Assembly: GCA_015680685.1 (NCBI GenBank)
Contig: MNCI01004738.1
Coordinates: 142,944 to 206,943, forward strand
Source of the DNA: Gnetum montanum
Lineage: Eukaryota; Streptophyta; Gnetopsida; Gnetales; Gnetaceae
Direction of reading: 5' to 3'
Length of the DNA: 64,000 nt
The notes under the pieces are model-generated. The model did no database searches. It had not been told where the DNA came from and saw only the letters and a list, made by a program, of their open reading frames with translations. A program made the translations under genes and the position numbers. Shown in pieces: positions 1 through 10,205 of this stretch (position 1 is its first letter; every line of letters begins with the position of its first letter).

Positions 1-305
1 GGTAAGTGGGAACGGATGCTGACGCTAGTTAATTTAGACTTAGGACATTAGTTAGAGTTAGTTAGTTTCTCAACCCTTTCCCTCATAGCTTAGGAGATAA
101 ACTGAAAAATACCAAAAAAATCATATACCTCAGACTTGCTTAACCATACACCGTGACACATACAAGCAAGCCTAGGAAGACAACAAACGATTAACCCCAA
201 GTGTTTCTTGTGGCATTAAGGCATTTAGTCTGCGGAGTTCGACCGGATCGCGTGTACATGCTCGTATTTGTATGGTTGAGTATAGGGGTACCTCGCCACT
301 CATCA
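1..305 (+). repeat. Gypsy LTR fragment (R/U5 end), cut by window edge
   Basis: Read in reverse complement, this matches the outer part of the Element 2 LTRs (from 41540 and 50765). Shared landmarks are the terminal CTCATCA, the adjacent GGGGTACC block and the GCATC..TTCCCACTT block at the left edge. The LTR therefore runs on the plus strand, opposite to Elements 1 and 2, and ends at 305. Base 1 lies inside the LTR. What follows 305 is not a recognisable primer-binding site, so this is a fragment rather than a clean 5' LTR. Confidence 0.75.
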
Positions 306-1091
306 TTATGTTATCAGATATCCAATATTGGGGGATGTGTGCCAGCCTATAAATATAACACTTGGGCACACGGTTTGGGAGTCAATTAGTTAATAGAGTA
401 GCTGAACTCTTACAGTTTTATTCTATAATCTTAGAGAATAGTTCATGAGTGCCTGCAGTGTGTATCTAAGTCAGTTGCATAGAGTCTTATTTGAGTGGCA
501 ATGTACTTGGACATATTCCATGAACAACAATAAGATCAAGATTGATTCTTATTCATTGTAGATTAGATTTACTTTTCATGAAATTTACTTTTTATGGACT
601 TTGTTAATATTTGTGTTTCCATGCATATTAATGAATTGCTGGAATGAGCATGACCAATTTTATGCATAAGCACGTATTCGCTTGGTAATTTCAACAATGT
701 TATTGCTTGGTTCACCTAGTAGCATAGCACTTGGTAATCCCAATAGTGGATACGTGGGTTAGGATGTGTATGGTAAGCTGGGAATGAACACTCATCACCC
801 GTAGGATACTTTAGAGTTTACTTTCAATTGCTAATTAGTTTAAATAATTGATTTCTTTATTATCATTAGGAGTAGCATAAGGCCAAGAAAACATCAATTA
901 TCATATGCCTCACTTTGGACTAAACCATATGTGACAAAGCTACCACTAGTCCAAGTGGGAAGATAATGAACTATGATTAAGACATAATGATCTAGATACC
1001 ACAACTAGTCCCAACCATGGAATTCAACCAGATCGTGCATGAACACTTGTGATTTGTATGGCTGGATGTAGGGGTACCTCACCACTCATCA
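306..1091 (+). repeat. Second gypsy LTR relic, U3 mostly missing
   Basis: A second plus-oriented LTR of the same superfamily follows directly. It has TATAAATA at 348-355, the R/U5 body, and the terminal block GGGGTACC...CTCATCA ending at 1091. The start of U3, including the short-motif array seen in better copies, is largely absent. A GATATC at 317-322 may be a remnant of that array. It could be the 5' LTR of the old gypsy pol relic downstream, but only about 440 bases separate them, so gag and protease would have to be deleted. Confidence 0.7.
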
Positions 1092-1529
1092 CTCTACAAC
1101 TAATGTTGTGAACTTTAATCATGTATAACAAATACACAAGGACTCCAAATCAACATTTAAACCTATGAGATCCTTATCATATGCTCTACACATTCACATG
1201 CTAAAACCACACTCGAACATCCTAAAACATAGCACTATAGTGCAAATGCATAAATACCAAAATCACACATAAGGCATAAAGACATACCAGATAGGTGCTC
1301 TTGTACCCCAATCTAACACCCTTGCTAGCAACATCACCTATCTAACACATCACACAGGGCTATTGTACATAATCACATTAGCTAAGCATGTAAAGACATC
1401 ATAATCGTAACATAAAGATGAAGCCTCATAACATATAAAATACATTAACTTGTCCTCAAACCCATCCAAACTCCACACGTAATGTATAAATCATAAGTGT
1501 ATGGCCATACCTAATGTCTCTAAATGGGA
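1092..1529. other. Unassigned spacer
   Basis: AT-rich sequence between the LTR relic and the RT relic. I see no frame, repeat or signal I can name. By position it could be decayed leader, gag or protease of the old gypsy element. Confidence 0.4.
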
Positions 1530-2231
1530 TGTAATAATTTCTTTCATTATTAATAGTAAGTGGGTGAGCCAACTTGTCACTGTTCCTATGAAAAGTGGCA
1601 AATGAAGGGTTTGTCTAGATTTTAAGTTGTTGAATATGGATATATTTAATGATCATTTACCTTTTCCATTTGTTGAAAAATTCTTAGATACAATAGTAGG
1701 GCATCAATATTACAATTTTTTGGACAAATATAGTGAATACAATCAAATTAGTATAGCTTCAAAAAATTAGGAAAAGGCCACTTTCTTGAGTCCATAGGGA
1801 ATATTCACATATAGATACATGTCATTTGATCTTTATGATACTCCTAAAAAATTTCAATGACTTGTTTTTAATATATTTCAAAAGCATATTGGAAATGAAG
1901 TGGAGGTATTTATGGAAAAAATTTTCATATAGAGTTTTGATTTTCAATAGCTTTTGAACCAACTTGAGAAAGTAGTAAAATAATATGTTAAAATAAACTT
2001 CAACCTCAACTAGTAGAAGATCCATCTTTTGGACCAAGAAGCTATAGTTCTAGAGCATAAAATTTTAGTAAAAGGGATCAAGGTGAATCCAGATAAAATA
2101 ATGATTATACAAGACATTAATCAATGATCAAAAATTATCAAAGATGTTCAATAATTTCTTGGTCACACTTAGCATTACTAAATTTTTAACAAGAATTTCT
2201 CCAATATAGAAAAATTGATAGTAGAATTAAG
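1530..2231 (+). pseudogene. Old gypsy element: reverse transcriptase relic, part 1
   Basis: Plus-strand translation gives a recognisable Ty3/gypsy RT in order: WVSQLVTVP and RVCLDFKLLN (fingers), the FLDKYSEYNQI region, a SPxGIFTYRYMSF region, a decayed catalytic box (FMEK where FMDD is expected), then VNPDKI and FLGHT of the RT-RNase H connection. There are many in-frame TAG, TAA and TGA codons, so it is dead. The frame ends abruptly at the Element 1 target site in the stretch that normally reads VELTKKDVPF, and resumes at 8725. It resembles the RT of Element 2 (Athila-like), but lies on the opposite strand and is far more decayed. Confidence 0.85.
2227..2231. repeat. Target-site duplication of Element 1, left copy
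   Basis: TTAAG here and CTAAG at 8725-8729 flank Element 1. Four of five bases match and the one difference is a transition. Removing the element with one copy restores the host RT-RNase H reading frame, which independently supports the boundary. Confidence 0.75.
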
Positions 2232-2813
2232 TGATGAGTGGCGAGGTACCCCTACACTCAACCATACGAATACAAGCATTCTCACGGGCAATTCGGTTGA
2301 ACTCCATAGACGGACTAGTTGTGGCACCTAGATAGTTATCCTTAGGTTGTAGTTCGTTGTCTTTCCACCTAGACTAGTATTGTATTTGTCACATATGGTT
2401 TAGTCCAGATGAGGTGTATGATGTGTTCCTAATTCTAACGCTACTCCTGAAGGTAGTGGAATGTAATATTAACTAAGCTAAGCTAGGAGGAAAAGGTAAA
2501 GAAATCTAATCTAGCCTAAGTGCGATAAGCAACCGATTCCTTGATCAACCATACACATCTTGGACCTCGTGCATGACTACCACTGGGATTACCAAGTGTA
2601 GATCCTAGGTATGCCACTGGGACACCAAGTAGTCACACTTAAATGCTCATAATCAAGTCATACTCATTCCAAGTTCTAGGAGTTTAAGGGTGAGAGAGAA
2701 AGCAGTAAATAACAATTAAATAAACAAAGTAACTGCTATAATGATGAAGTAATCTCGATCTTTATTGTTGGTCATGTGCGTGTCCAAGTACATCATACTT
2801 GAATAAAGAATGT

Positions 2814-2909
2814 CGTACAATTACATTCACCGCACTATAGGAAGACACAGGAAAATAATATTCCGTACAATTACATTCACCACACTACAGGAAGACACAG
2901 GAAAATAAT
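2814..2909. repeat. 50-bp tandem duplication inside Element 1 3' LTR
   Basis: The block starting CGTACAATTACATTCACC is present twice with period 50 (starts at 2814 and 2864), while the other LTR (near 8455) has it once. The duplication therefore arose after insertion. Confidence 0.85.
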
Positions 2910-2986
2910 CTATCTCTGGAGTGGTCGAACTACCAGAGCTTCGCTACTTCTAACTCCTAACCAATAAAACTGGGAAAGCCACCTCT

Positions 2987-2994
2987 TATTTATA
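2987..2994 (-). promoter_or_regulatory. TATA box of Element 1 3' LTR
   Basis: TATAAATA on the minus strand, just downstream of the GATATC array. The same box occurs at 8577-8584 in the partner LTR. Confidence 0.65.
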
Positions 2995-3012
2995 GAAATT
3001 GAGGCAGGCTGC

Positions 3013-3094
3013 GATATCGTGGCTATGATATCACGGCTGCTACGATATCGTAGCTATTTATACAACAGGGTTGTGATATCATGGCTGCGATATC
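3013..3094. promoter_or_regulatory. GATATC palindrome array in U3
   Basis: Five GATATC hexamers at 3013, 3027, 3044, 3075 and 3089, most inside larger CGATATCG or TGATATCA palindromes alternating with GGCTGC or TAGCT spacers. They lie between the U3 start and the TATA box, the usual place for LTR enhancer motifs. No binding factor can be named from sequence. Confidence 0.6.
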
Positions 3095-3120
3095 ATAGCT
3101 AGAAAATTCATGACTCATCA

Positions 3121-3157
3121 TATCCCCATGACTGAATGAAAACTCGTCCTCGAGTTA
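3121..3157 (-). promoter_or_regulatory. Polypurine tract and conserved pre-PPT motif, Element 1
   Basis: Next to the 3' LTR the minus strand reads ATGGGGATA, a short polypurine tract for plus-strand priming. It is preceded by GAGTTTTCATTCAGTC, which is conserved in Element 2 (42526-42560) although little else nearby is. Confidence 0.65.
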
Positions 3158-3309
3158 CAAAGAGAACAAGCTCCATTGATTACATAGTGGATAGGTATGG
3201 GATTATTGACTGACTAGAATGGATTCATGCCGCAGTGTGGAGTGAGACACAACACAAAATAAAATATTATGATTACAAAATGGTGGAAATCATGTAGTTC
3301 CTGGTGGCG

Positions 3310-3869
3310 ATGGCTCCTCCATTGGTGTCTTTCCCTTTTCTTGTGCTCCAGGTTTTAGAATTTGATGGCGTCAAAGTATGGCCTGGAGTTTCTCCTCTTG
3401 TAAGGCCTTGAGTGCCTTGGCATATGCATAAGTTTTCACTTATGCCATAGAGTCATCCCAGTCAACCTTCTCTTTTTCTTCCTCCACCCTTTTATTCTCT
3501 GTCAATAGTTTATGAAGTTGCTCAGTTTTGAAAGTGTCCAGTCGGTTTTGAGCAACCTTTGGCCCTGTATTTGGAAGGCTTAATATTTCCAAGATGGCTT
3601 GAACAAAGAAATAAATAGTCACACCACAAATGTTACTTTATTGTGCCAAAATTGGTGTGTTTCCCCTAAGTGCCAAGCACCGCTTTCAGAGAGGGTATCT
3701 CCTACTTCTTCCTACCCGGACCGTATGGTAGGAGGATCTTCTTGATGAACATAGAATGATTGTTCCTCCTATTCTACATGTTGTCCGATAGGGTCTTTTC
3801 TTCCACCTCTCTAAGATCATTCTTTCTACCTTGGGTAGGACCTTCTTGTTGTCCACGTTTTGGGGCCAT
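3310..3869 (-). pseudogene. Element 1 small 3' ORF relic (unknown, coiled-coil-like)
   Basis: Reading on the minus strand from an ATG at 3869-3867, a frame begins MAPKRGQQEGP and, after stops and a shift, continues through TEQLHKLLTENKRVEEEKEK (about 3500) to AKALKALQEEKLQ and a Pro-rich tail. It is charged, heptad-like and of no family I recognise. Athila-lineage elements often carry an extra ORF between pol and the 3' LTR, and this occupies that place. The ATG directly follows GCAG with a TACTAAC branch-point-like box upstream (3892-3898), suggesting expression from a spliced RNA. No equivalent frame is clear in Element 2. Confidence 0.5.
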
Positions 3870-3898
3870 CTGCAATCACACGAGACCAATCGTTAGTA
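3870..3898 (-). promoter_or_regulatory. Candidate 3' splice site with branch point, Element 1
   Basis: On the minus strand TACTAAC (3898-3892) is followed about 20 bases later by GATTGCAG, whose AG abuts the ATG of the small 3' ORF. Element 2 keeps the same arrangement at 42876-42905. Confidence 0.5.
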
Positions 3899-5754
3899 AG
3901 GTTGTTACCAAAGTTAGGTTATACCTTACTGCTTGCCTTAATAGATTTACTTTATTTCCATGGGATGTTAATTATTGAAAGAACATGTCCCCAAAATATT
4001 ATAATGTTGAGTCCTCTTTGCTTAGATGATTTCTAAATTTAATTTTCTGGTATAGCTAAGGGGTTGAAATTGTTTTTGACACATTTTATTCTTAATTTTA
4101 CAACTAATTACCCTTAAATATGTCCTTCAGGCTATGATGAATTTCAAAAACATTATGCACTATTCAGCATGTGCCCCTCCCCCACAACTAAGCTGAACAC
4201 TCTGAGATCAAGTAGGTTCAGATGGAATGAAAATTGGAGTACCAGCGAGTGAGATATAGGTATAAAAGCAAGGGTCTCACAATCGCAATTCGTAGAGAAA
4301 AAATTTGAAAAACTCCCTCACGTGAATAGTGGGAAATGATGGTAAGTGTTGCAGGGAGGTCACGTATATATATTTTCATCAAAGTTAGGACACTTAGAGA
4401 ATGTACCAGATTTTTAATATATCTTTTGAAATTAAATGATGTAAACTAAGGACATCTGGATGATTGTTATAGGGTTCCAAGGTAATTCAACTGGTTCTGA
4501 AGGCACAAAAATTATGATGGTGTGGAATTTATCAATAAGGACCTTGGATGGTAGAGAAAAAGGCTATGTGATGATTCATAGGAACATTGAATCGGAGGGA
4601 TAGTAATAAGGGAAAGAATATCATGGACAATACGTCGAGGGTAATAAATGGTATGTGTGAGCTATGTCATATGTGAAGATTACAAAAGATTACACAAGTG
4701 AGTCCTCCCCAAAGCAAGTTCTTACCTATAATGCCCTTGTGTAACCACACTTAAAGTGTCCATGGGCACTAGAAGGGTTAGATGTAATCCACATTAATTT
4801 CACAAAACACACACATGTAAATATCACCAAAATGAGGTGAGAATTCTATGCTACACGGGACACGAGCTACAATTACATGAACAGTGAGATGAGACGAACT
4901 ATAGAAAGGGATTGTAGAGACTGGGACATGAGGTAACTAACCCAGGGCACAATGAATCCTGCATGTAAATCATGATTAAGGTGTCATTAACCCATCATTC
5001 CAAGATCAGGACCAAGTCCATTTCTCTAATCAATGACATCACATTGTTTCATTCCATGATGAATGACTATGAGAGTACCATAACAACAAGGTGTACGATC
5101 ACTTGGCATTTTTTTCAAGGGAGGAGTGATTTTTGTTTTGTGGCACTTCCTTTTTCTTTTTATTTTCTATTTTTTGAACTTTATTGAATCCAGAGAAGCC
5201 GCCAACCTTCAGGCATGGGTGCATGTCTTTCCAGTGGAACCCCCTAGAACAACGCTTGATTTTCAAGTGCCCTTTTGATTACTCTCATTCCCATTTTTCA
5301 TTAGATCTACAAGGATCTTAGTACAACCACATTGCATGATAACTCCCATAGATGTCACCAAAGAGAATCCACAAGTCCCCTTGATGTCACACCCTAATCA
5401 TTCCCTCTTGGTCCATCCTTCTTCATTCTAGGTACAATGAACACAAAATTAATTTTAAGTTTTAAAAATGTCAAGAATATCACTGTACCCTTGAACAAAA
5501 CCTCTAATTTGTAGAGTGGATGAGTGGGTGTAATGGGCTCACTATTCCAAATAATTGATCACTCATAACTTAATAACATAAAACACACCTCAACCAATGA
5601 TCCACATGAGTGTTACTCACAAAAACGTAAAAAGACAAAAACACAAAAACACAAAAATACAAAAAGATAAAACAAAAAGTTGAAAAATGAAAAACTGGAA
5701 AACAAAAAGTTGTAAAATTAAAGAAAAATAAAAAGTGGTTATTAATCCTGCTTG
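3899..5754. other. Element 1 3' non-coding region
   Basis: Shares blocks with the post-integrase region of Element 2 (42.9-44.5 kb), such as CCCCCACAACTAAG near 4180 against 44405, and the A-rich tract 5615-5735 against 44270-44360. An inverted, more decayed version lies at 36.7-38.6 kb. No convincing coding sequence. The short open frames here do not agree with the related copies. Confidence 0.6.
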
Positions 5755-7740
5755 TCTTTGAAATGGGTGGTATCCCCATAACTAATCGATTGAGTATGGC
5801 AACGATTAATAAATGAAAGATAAGGATCCTTGCATGTTAGAAGTATTGAAACTGGTCCATACTTACCCCATTGGGGTTCACACACTTGATTATAATAAAC
5901 ATAGTGAGGTACTTTATACGATGTAGTTCCCAGATAATGAGTTGACCCACTATGATGTTTAGGACCGTTAGATGGTATGCAAGGATTAGGATGATGCCTT
6001 CCATGGTTGTGTTCATTGGGCCGTATGGCTGTTGGAGTGTAAGTTGGTGGCCCTGTTGAAGTTACTTAAGGCGTTAGGTTCGAAAGTAAGGATGCACCCT
6101 AGGGTTGGACCTGTGTTGGGTTGGAAGGTGCAGTGGCCTTGGAATTGTGTTGTCCCTTCCTACGACCGTGTTTAAGGAAAGGACGCCTTTGATGTTGAGG
6201 AGGATTTTCACTACTGTTAGTAGCAGTAGCACAAGTGTTGTTCATGGGTTGTTGCTATGGCACAAACACCCTACAAGCAGTTGGTGGTACTGTGGAAGGA
6301 GGGAAAGGATAAGAATGTTGAAAGTTAGGAGGAATATAAGGTGCACAAGGTGGTGGTTGCGTTGGGGGCATGGGTTGATAGTGTTGTGGAGAATAGTAGT
6401 GTGGTGATATAAAGTATGTTGGCCCAGTTGGAGGAATAGGATGTTGAACAGGATAAGCATTCAAGTTCAGAAAATATGAAGGGTGCCTTCAGTATAAGGG
6501 TGGTCTCCCCCACGACTGGGATGGTTGCCACTGTGATCGAACATAGGATCTCTGTACGACCTCTGGATGTAACATGTTTCCCCAATGCTCATATAAATGT
6601 GACAAGATTGGGCATTGACCCTTGGGGTGATCGTACAAGCATATGTTGCATTCATATGTATGATTGGCAGTTGAGCACTTATTCCCTTCATTCTTTTTCT
6701 CCAAATGTCTAATGTTTTGTCCTGCTTCTTGGGTTTTCAAAACTGTATCTCCAATGGTGTTGATACATTCTCCACACTTTTGATACATCCATTCCAACAT
6801 CTTATTGATCTTTGCCTTGGCTTCTTCTAACGATTGTTGTATTGGCAAATATGATGTTTCCACCTTGAAATTTTTTGATTTCTCCTTTTTATGATCATGG
6901 ACCTTTGTTAAGTTGAAATTTTGGTCTTGTTGATGTTTTTCAACACTCTCCCATCTAGGTAATTCTTCTTATTCTTTTACTACCCACTTAATAAGCTCTT
7001 GGATCTGATGGGTTCGTAGTTCATATAGTTGACCTTGGGCATATGTTCCTACGATCTCTCTTGTTTCATTACATAGCCCATCAATGATATGGTACATTAG
7101 CCTTTCCTCGAAAAACCCATGGCCTAGATAGTTTTTTAATAGTGCATAATATCTTTCTAAGGCCATGTCCAAGGGTTCATGTTTTGCTTGTTTCCACTCT
7201 TGGATTTGTTTTCTCAAGGCTAACACTCTTGCGTAGGTTTGATATTTTTCGTTAAAGACCTCTACCATTGTTGACCAGCATCGTACTGAATTTGGTTTTA
7301 ACAATCTATACCATACTTTAGCTTGGTCAACAAGTGTCATAGGAAAGAGCTTAAGTTTTTGCCAACTATTATCAATGTTATTCCATGTGCAGGCATCGTA
7401 GAAGGCTAATAAATGTTGATGCGGATCTAAGTCATAGCCTCCTAAAAATTTGGAAAAGTTATTTAAATCAAGCCTGGGTAGACAAATCTCTTTACGATGC
7501 CTACGTGAGATTCAAATGGCCTATTGTATTTGCATTAAGCTTGTAGTGGCCAGTGGGGATTCATCATCATAAGGTAAGTTAGGCTTTCGTGCATTGCGAT
7601 GACGTTGTTTTCTTTCATGTTTATAAGAAAATTCCACTTCAGGTTGTATACTCCAATCTTCATCGTCATATAGTTCATTGGTTCTCCAATGAACTTCCTC
7701 ACTAAGTGTGGCATTATCGTGTTCTTGTAGAAGAGGCATT
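5755..7740 (-). pseudogene. gag: Element 1 gag polyprotein, disrupted
   Basis: Minus-strand gag with its best start at 7739 (MPLLQEHDNATLSEE). After a shift the capsid-like core is open from about 7505 to 6969 with the typical retrotransposon-gag features WQKLKLFP, AKVWYRLL, SVRCWSTMVEVFNEKY and a Gln/Leu-rich ALRKQIQEW. A linker follows, then an intact zinc knuckle CNICLYDHPKGQC (CX2CX3HX4C, near 6640), and a Pro/Tyr/Gln-rich tail (6464-6255, then decayed to about 5755). The role would be particle assembly and RNA packaging. Frameshifts near 7520, 6900 and 6480 and several stops make it non-functional as read. It is close to Element 2 gag, but that copy has lost the knuckle His and the position of its last Cys. 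Confidence 0.85.
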
Positions 7741-7851
7741 GTCGTGTGTGAATTTATGTGACTTTTTATAATTACTTCTTTCTAAGAGATATATCATTAA
7801 GTCCTTTACAGAAACCTTGTATGATATAACTTATCTAGATAACTAGCACTG

Positions 7852-7869
7852 TCCCCAACAATGATGCCA
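7852..7869 (-). promoter_or_regulatory. Primer-binding site, tRNA-Asp type
   Basis: One base inside the 5' LTR the minus strand reads TGGCATCATTGTTGGGGA. The tRNA-Asp complement commonly seen in Athila-type elements is TGGCGCCGTTGCCGGGGA. All differences are transitions at former CpG or C sites, as expected from deamination. Confidence 0.75.
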
Positions 7870-7870
7870 A

Positions 7871-8724
7871 TGATGAGTGACGAGGTACCCCTACACTCAA
7901 CCATACGAATACAAGCATTCTCATGCACGATCCAGTCAAACTCTACAGACAGACTAGTTGTGGCACCTAGACAGTTATCCTTAAGTCGGTGTTCGCTATC
8001 TTCCCATCTAGACTAGTATTGTATTTGTCACATATGGTTTAGTCTAGATGAGGTGTATGATGTATTCCTAATTCTAACGCTACTCCTGAAGGTAGTGGAA
8101 TGTAATATTAACTAAGCTAAGCTAGGAGGAAAAGGTAAAGAAATCTAATCTAGCCTAAGTGCGACGAGCAACCGATTCCTTGATCAACCATACACATCTT
8201 GGACCTCATGCACGACTACCATTGGGATTACCAAGCGCAGATCCTAGGTACGCCACTGGGATACCAAGTAGTCACACTTAAATGCTCGTAATCAAGTCGT
8301 ACTCGTTCCGCGTTCTAGGAGTTTAAGGATGAGAGAGAAAGCAGTAAATAACAATTAAATAAAAAAAAGTAACTGCTATAATGATGAAGTAATCTCGATC
8401 TTTATTGTTGGTCATGTGCGTGTCCAAGTACATCATACTTGAATAAAGAATGTCGTACAATTACATTCACCACACTGTGGGCAGACATGGGAAAATAATC
8501 TATCTCTGAAGTGGTGAAACTACCAGAGCTTCACTACTTCTAACTCCTAACCAATAAAACTAGGAAAGCCACCTCTTATTTATAGAAATTGAGGTAGGCC
8601 GCGATATTGCGTACGTGATATCGTGGCTGCAATATCACGGCCACTGTGATATCGTAGCTACTGATACAACAGGGTTGTGATATCATGGCTGCAATATCAT
8701 AGCCAGCAAATTCATGACTCATCA
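7871..8724 (-). repeat. Element 1 5' LTR
   Basis: 854 bases, TGATGAGT...ACTCATCA. It aligns with 2232-3120 throughout and lacks that copy's 50-base duplication. The GATATC array is partly decayed (intact hexamers at 8617, 8648 and 8679, others changed to AATATC or GATATT). TATAAATA lies at 8577-8584 on the minus strand. Confidence 0.9.
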
Positions 8725-8729
8725 CTAAG
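8725..8729. repeat. Target-site duplication of Element 1, right copy
   Basis: CTAAG, paired with TTAAG at 2227-2231. Confidence 0.7.
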
Positions 8730-10205
8730 GAAGATGTATCATTTATTTGGACAAAATATTGTGAAAAAGATTTTAAACTCATAAAGTAAAAAATGGTTAA
8801 AACCCCTATTCTTCAAGTACCTGATTGGTTAAAGCATTTTCATATAGTGACAGATGCATCTAATTATGCATTAGAAGTTGTACTTACATAGTTGGATAAT
8901 AAAAAATGACTATATTATATTCATTACACAAGTCAAGGTATCATAAGAGCATAACTTAATTGCATCACTATAGAAAAAGAATAAATACTGATGATGTATG
9001 CTCTTAAATGTTGAGATATTATGTGCTTTATTATACTATTTGTGTACATACTGACCACAGTGTCATGAGATTTCTTATGAATAAATCAGTGGTTAGTCCT
9101 TGTATTATATGATGGCTTGTTATCTTTCAATAATATGATCTTACAATGATAGATATAAAAAGCATTGAGAATGTAGTTATAGATTATTTGTCTCAACTAA
9201 GATGGGAAAAAGAAAATAATAAAAATCCTTTGTTAGATCAATTCCTTGATGAATTACTATTTACAAAAGTAGTAATGGTTTCAAATGGACAAAAGAACTA
9301 TGGTTTGTAGAATATATTATTTATTTAATAACATAAGAAATTCCTATAGAATAAGAGAAGAAAAGAAGTAACAGTTTTTTTCATTAGGCCAAGTACCTCA
9401 TAGAAATTAAAGATAATGTTTATAAGATTTGTGCTAACAGTTTGATTCAATGGTATATACCAAATAACAACCAACAATGTGTTCTCATGGATCTTCATGA
9501 AGAGCTATGTAATAGTCATTATGCAAGAAAAAGAATAACAATCAAAATTTTATAGTTGGCTATTTTTGATTTACTTTATTTCTAAATGCACACCAATTTA
9601 CAAAATCTTATGAGAGATGTCAACATGTTGGTGGTATGACTAATGGATATAGTTAATAGAACCATTTGATATATAGGAAATTAACTTTATGGGACCTATT
9701 ACTACATGTCAAATGAGAAGTCTTATATAATTGTTGTCATTGATTATCTTACTAAGTGAGTAGAAGCTATTGTAGTGAACAATTACACATCAACTATAGT
9801 TATAAAATTATTTTAGTAACAAGTGATAAATGGATTTGATGTATGTACAATCTTGATATTAGATAATGGTACTTGCTTTAAAGTTGTTATTTTCAAAATG
9901 ATGATGTGATACCTGAAAGTCAAACATAAGTTAACTACACCATACCATCCTCAGGAAAATGAACATGTTAAAGTAACAAATAAGAAAATTTCAAGAATAC
10001 TTACATGAATGGCTAGAAAATATAGGAAGGACTAAAGCACTAAGTTAAATGATACTCTATGGGCTTATTGCTAGAAACATCCTATAGGGTATTTCCCATA
10101 TGAGCTATTTTATGATAAATTACCCAATATACCTATCCAAGCCAAGGTTCGAACATTAACTATAGCCTATGATTTAGAAATTAACTTTAGTCTAGCCTAA
10201 AGATA
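8730..10205 (+). pseudogene. Old gypsy element: RNase H and integrase relic, part 2
   Basis: Resumes the frame broken at 2231. In order: DVSFIWTKYCEKDF (end of RT connection), RNase H start FHIVTDASNYAL near 8855, a decayed QLNYxTTEKE equivalent near 8950, scattered zinc-finger and linker traces, the integrase core (NFMGPIT near 9690, SYIIVVIDYLTK near 9730, a TPYHPQ box with VTNKKISRIL near 9940), and the start of the C-terminal domain (IGYFPYELFYDKLPNIPIQ near 10090). Dozens of stops and several shifts are present. It ends at 10205 where the giant element is inserted. The final integrase residues are found again at 36291. Confidence 0.8.

Larger units (their letters stand above)
2232..3120 (-). 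repeat. Element 1 3' LTR
   Basis: 889 bases, TGATGAGT...ACTCATCA. On the minus strand U3 starts at 3120, carries five GATATC palindromes (3013-3094), then TATAAATA (2987-2994), with R and U5 running to 2232. It is longer than its partner LTR mainly because a 50-base block (2814-2863) is duplicated in tandem (2864 to about 2909). Confidence 0.9.
2232..8724 (-). mobile_element. Element 1: pol-less gypsy LTR retrotransposon
   Basis: A complete-looking element of 6493 bases with LTRs at 2232-3120 and 7871-8724. Both LTRs are bounded by TGATGAGT and ACTCATCA. Read on the minus strand: 5' LTR (7871-8724), primer-binding site (7852-7869), gag (7740 down to about 5755), a long 3' region with a small ORF relic (3310-3869), purine tract, 3' LTR (2232-3120). 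Protease, RT, RNase H and integrase are all absent. The gag end passes almost directly into the A-rich block that in Element 2 follows integrase. It is therefore non-autonomous, of the kind described as TR-GAG. It sits inside the old gypsy pol relic. Confidence 0.9.

Noticed and set aside
306-340. Primer-binding site after the first LTR fragment (CCAATATTGGGGGA)
   Set aside because: Only loosely like the tRNA-Asp site, displaced from the LTR end, and overlapping the next LTR's U3.
5570-5779. Phe-rich minus-strand ORF
   Set aside because: Translation of an A-rich (on plus) low-complexity block.
6105-6712. Plus-strand ORFs over Element 1 gag
   Set aside because: Antisense shadows of the gag Pro-rich tail and zinc-knuckle region.
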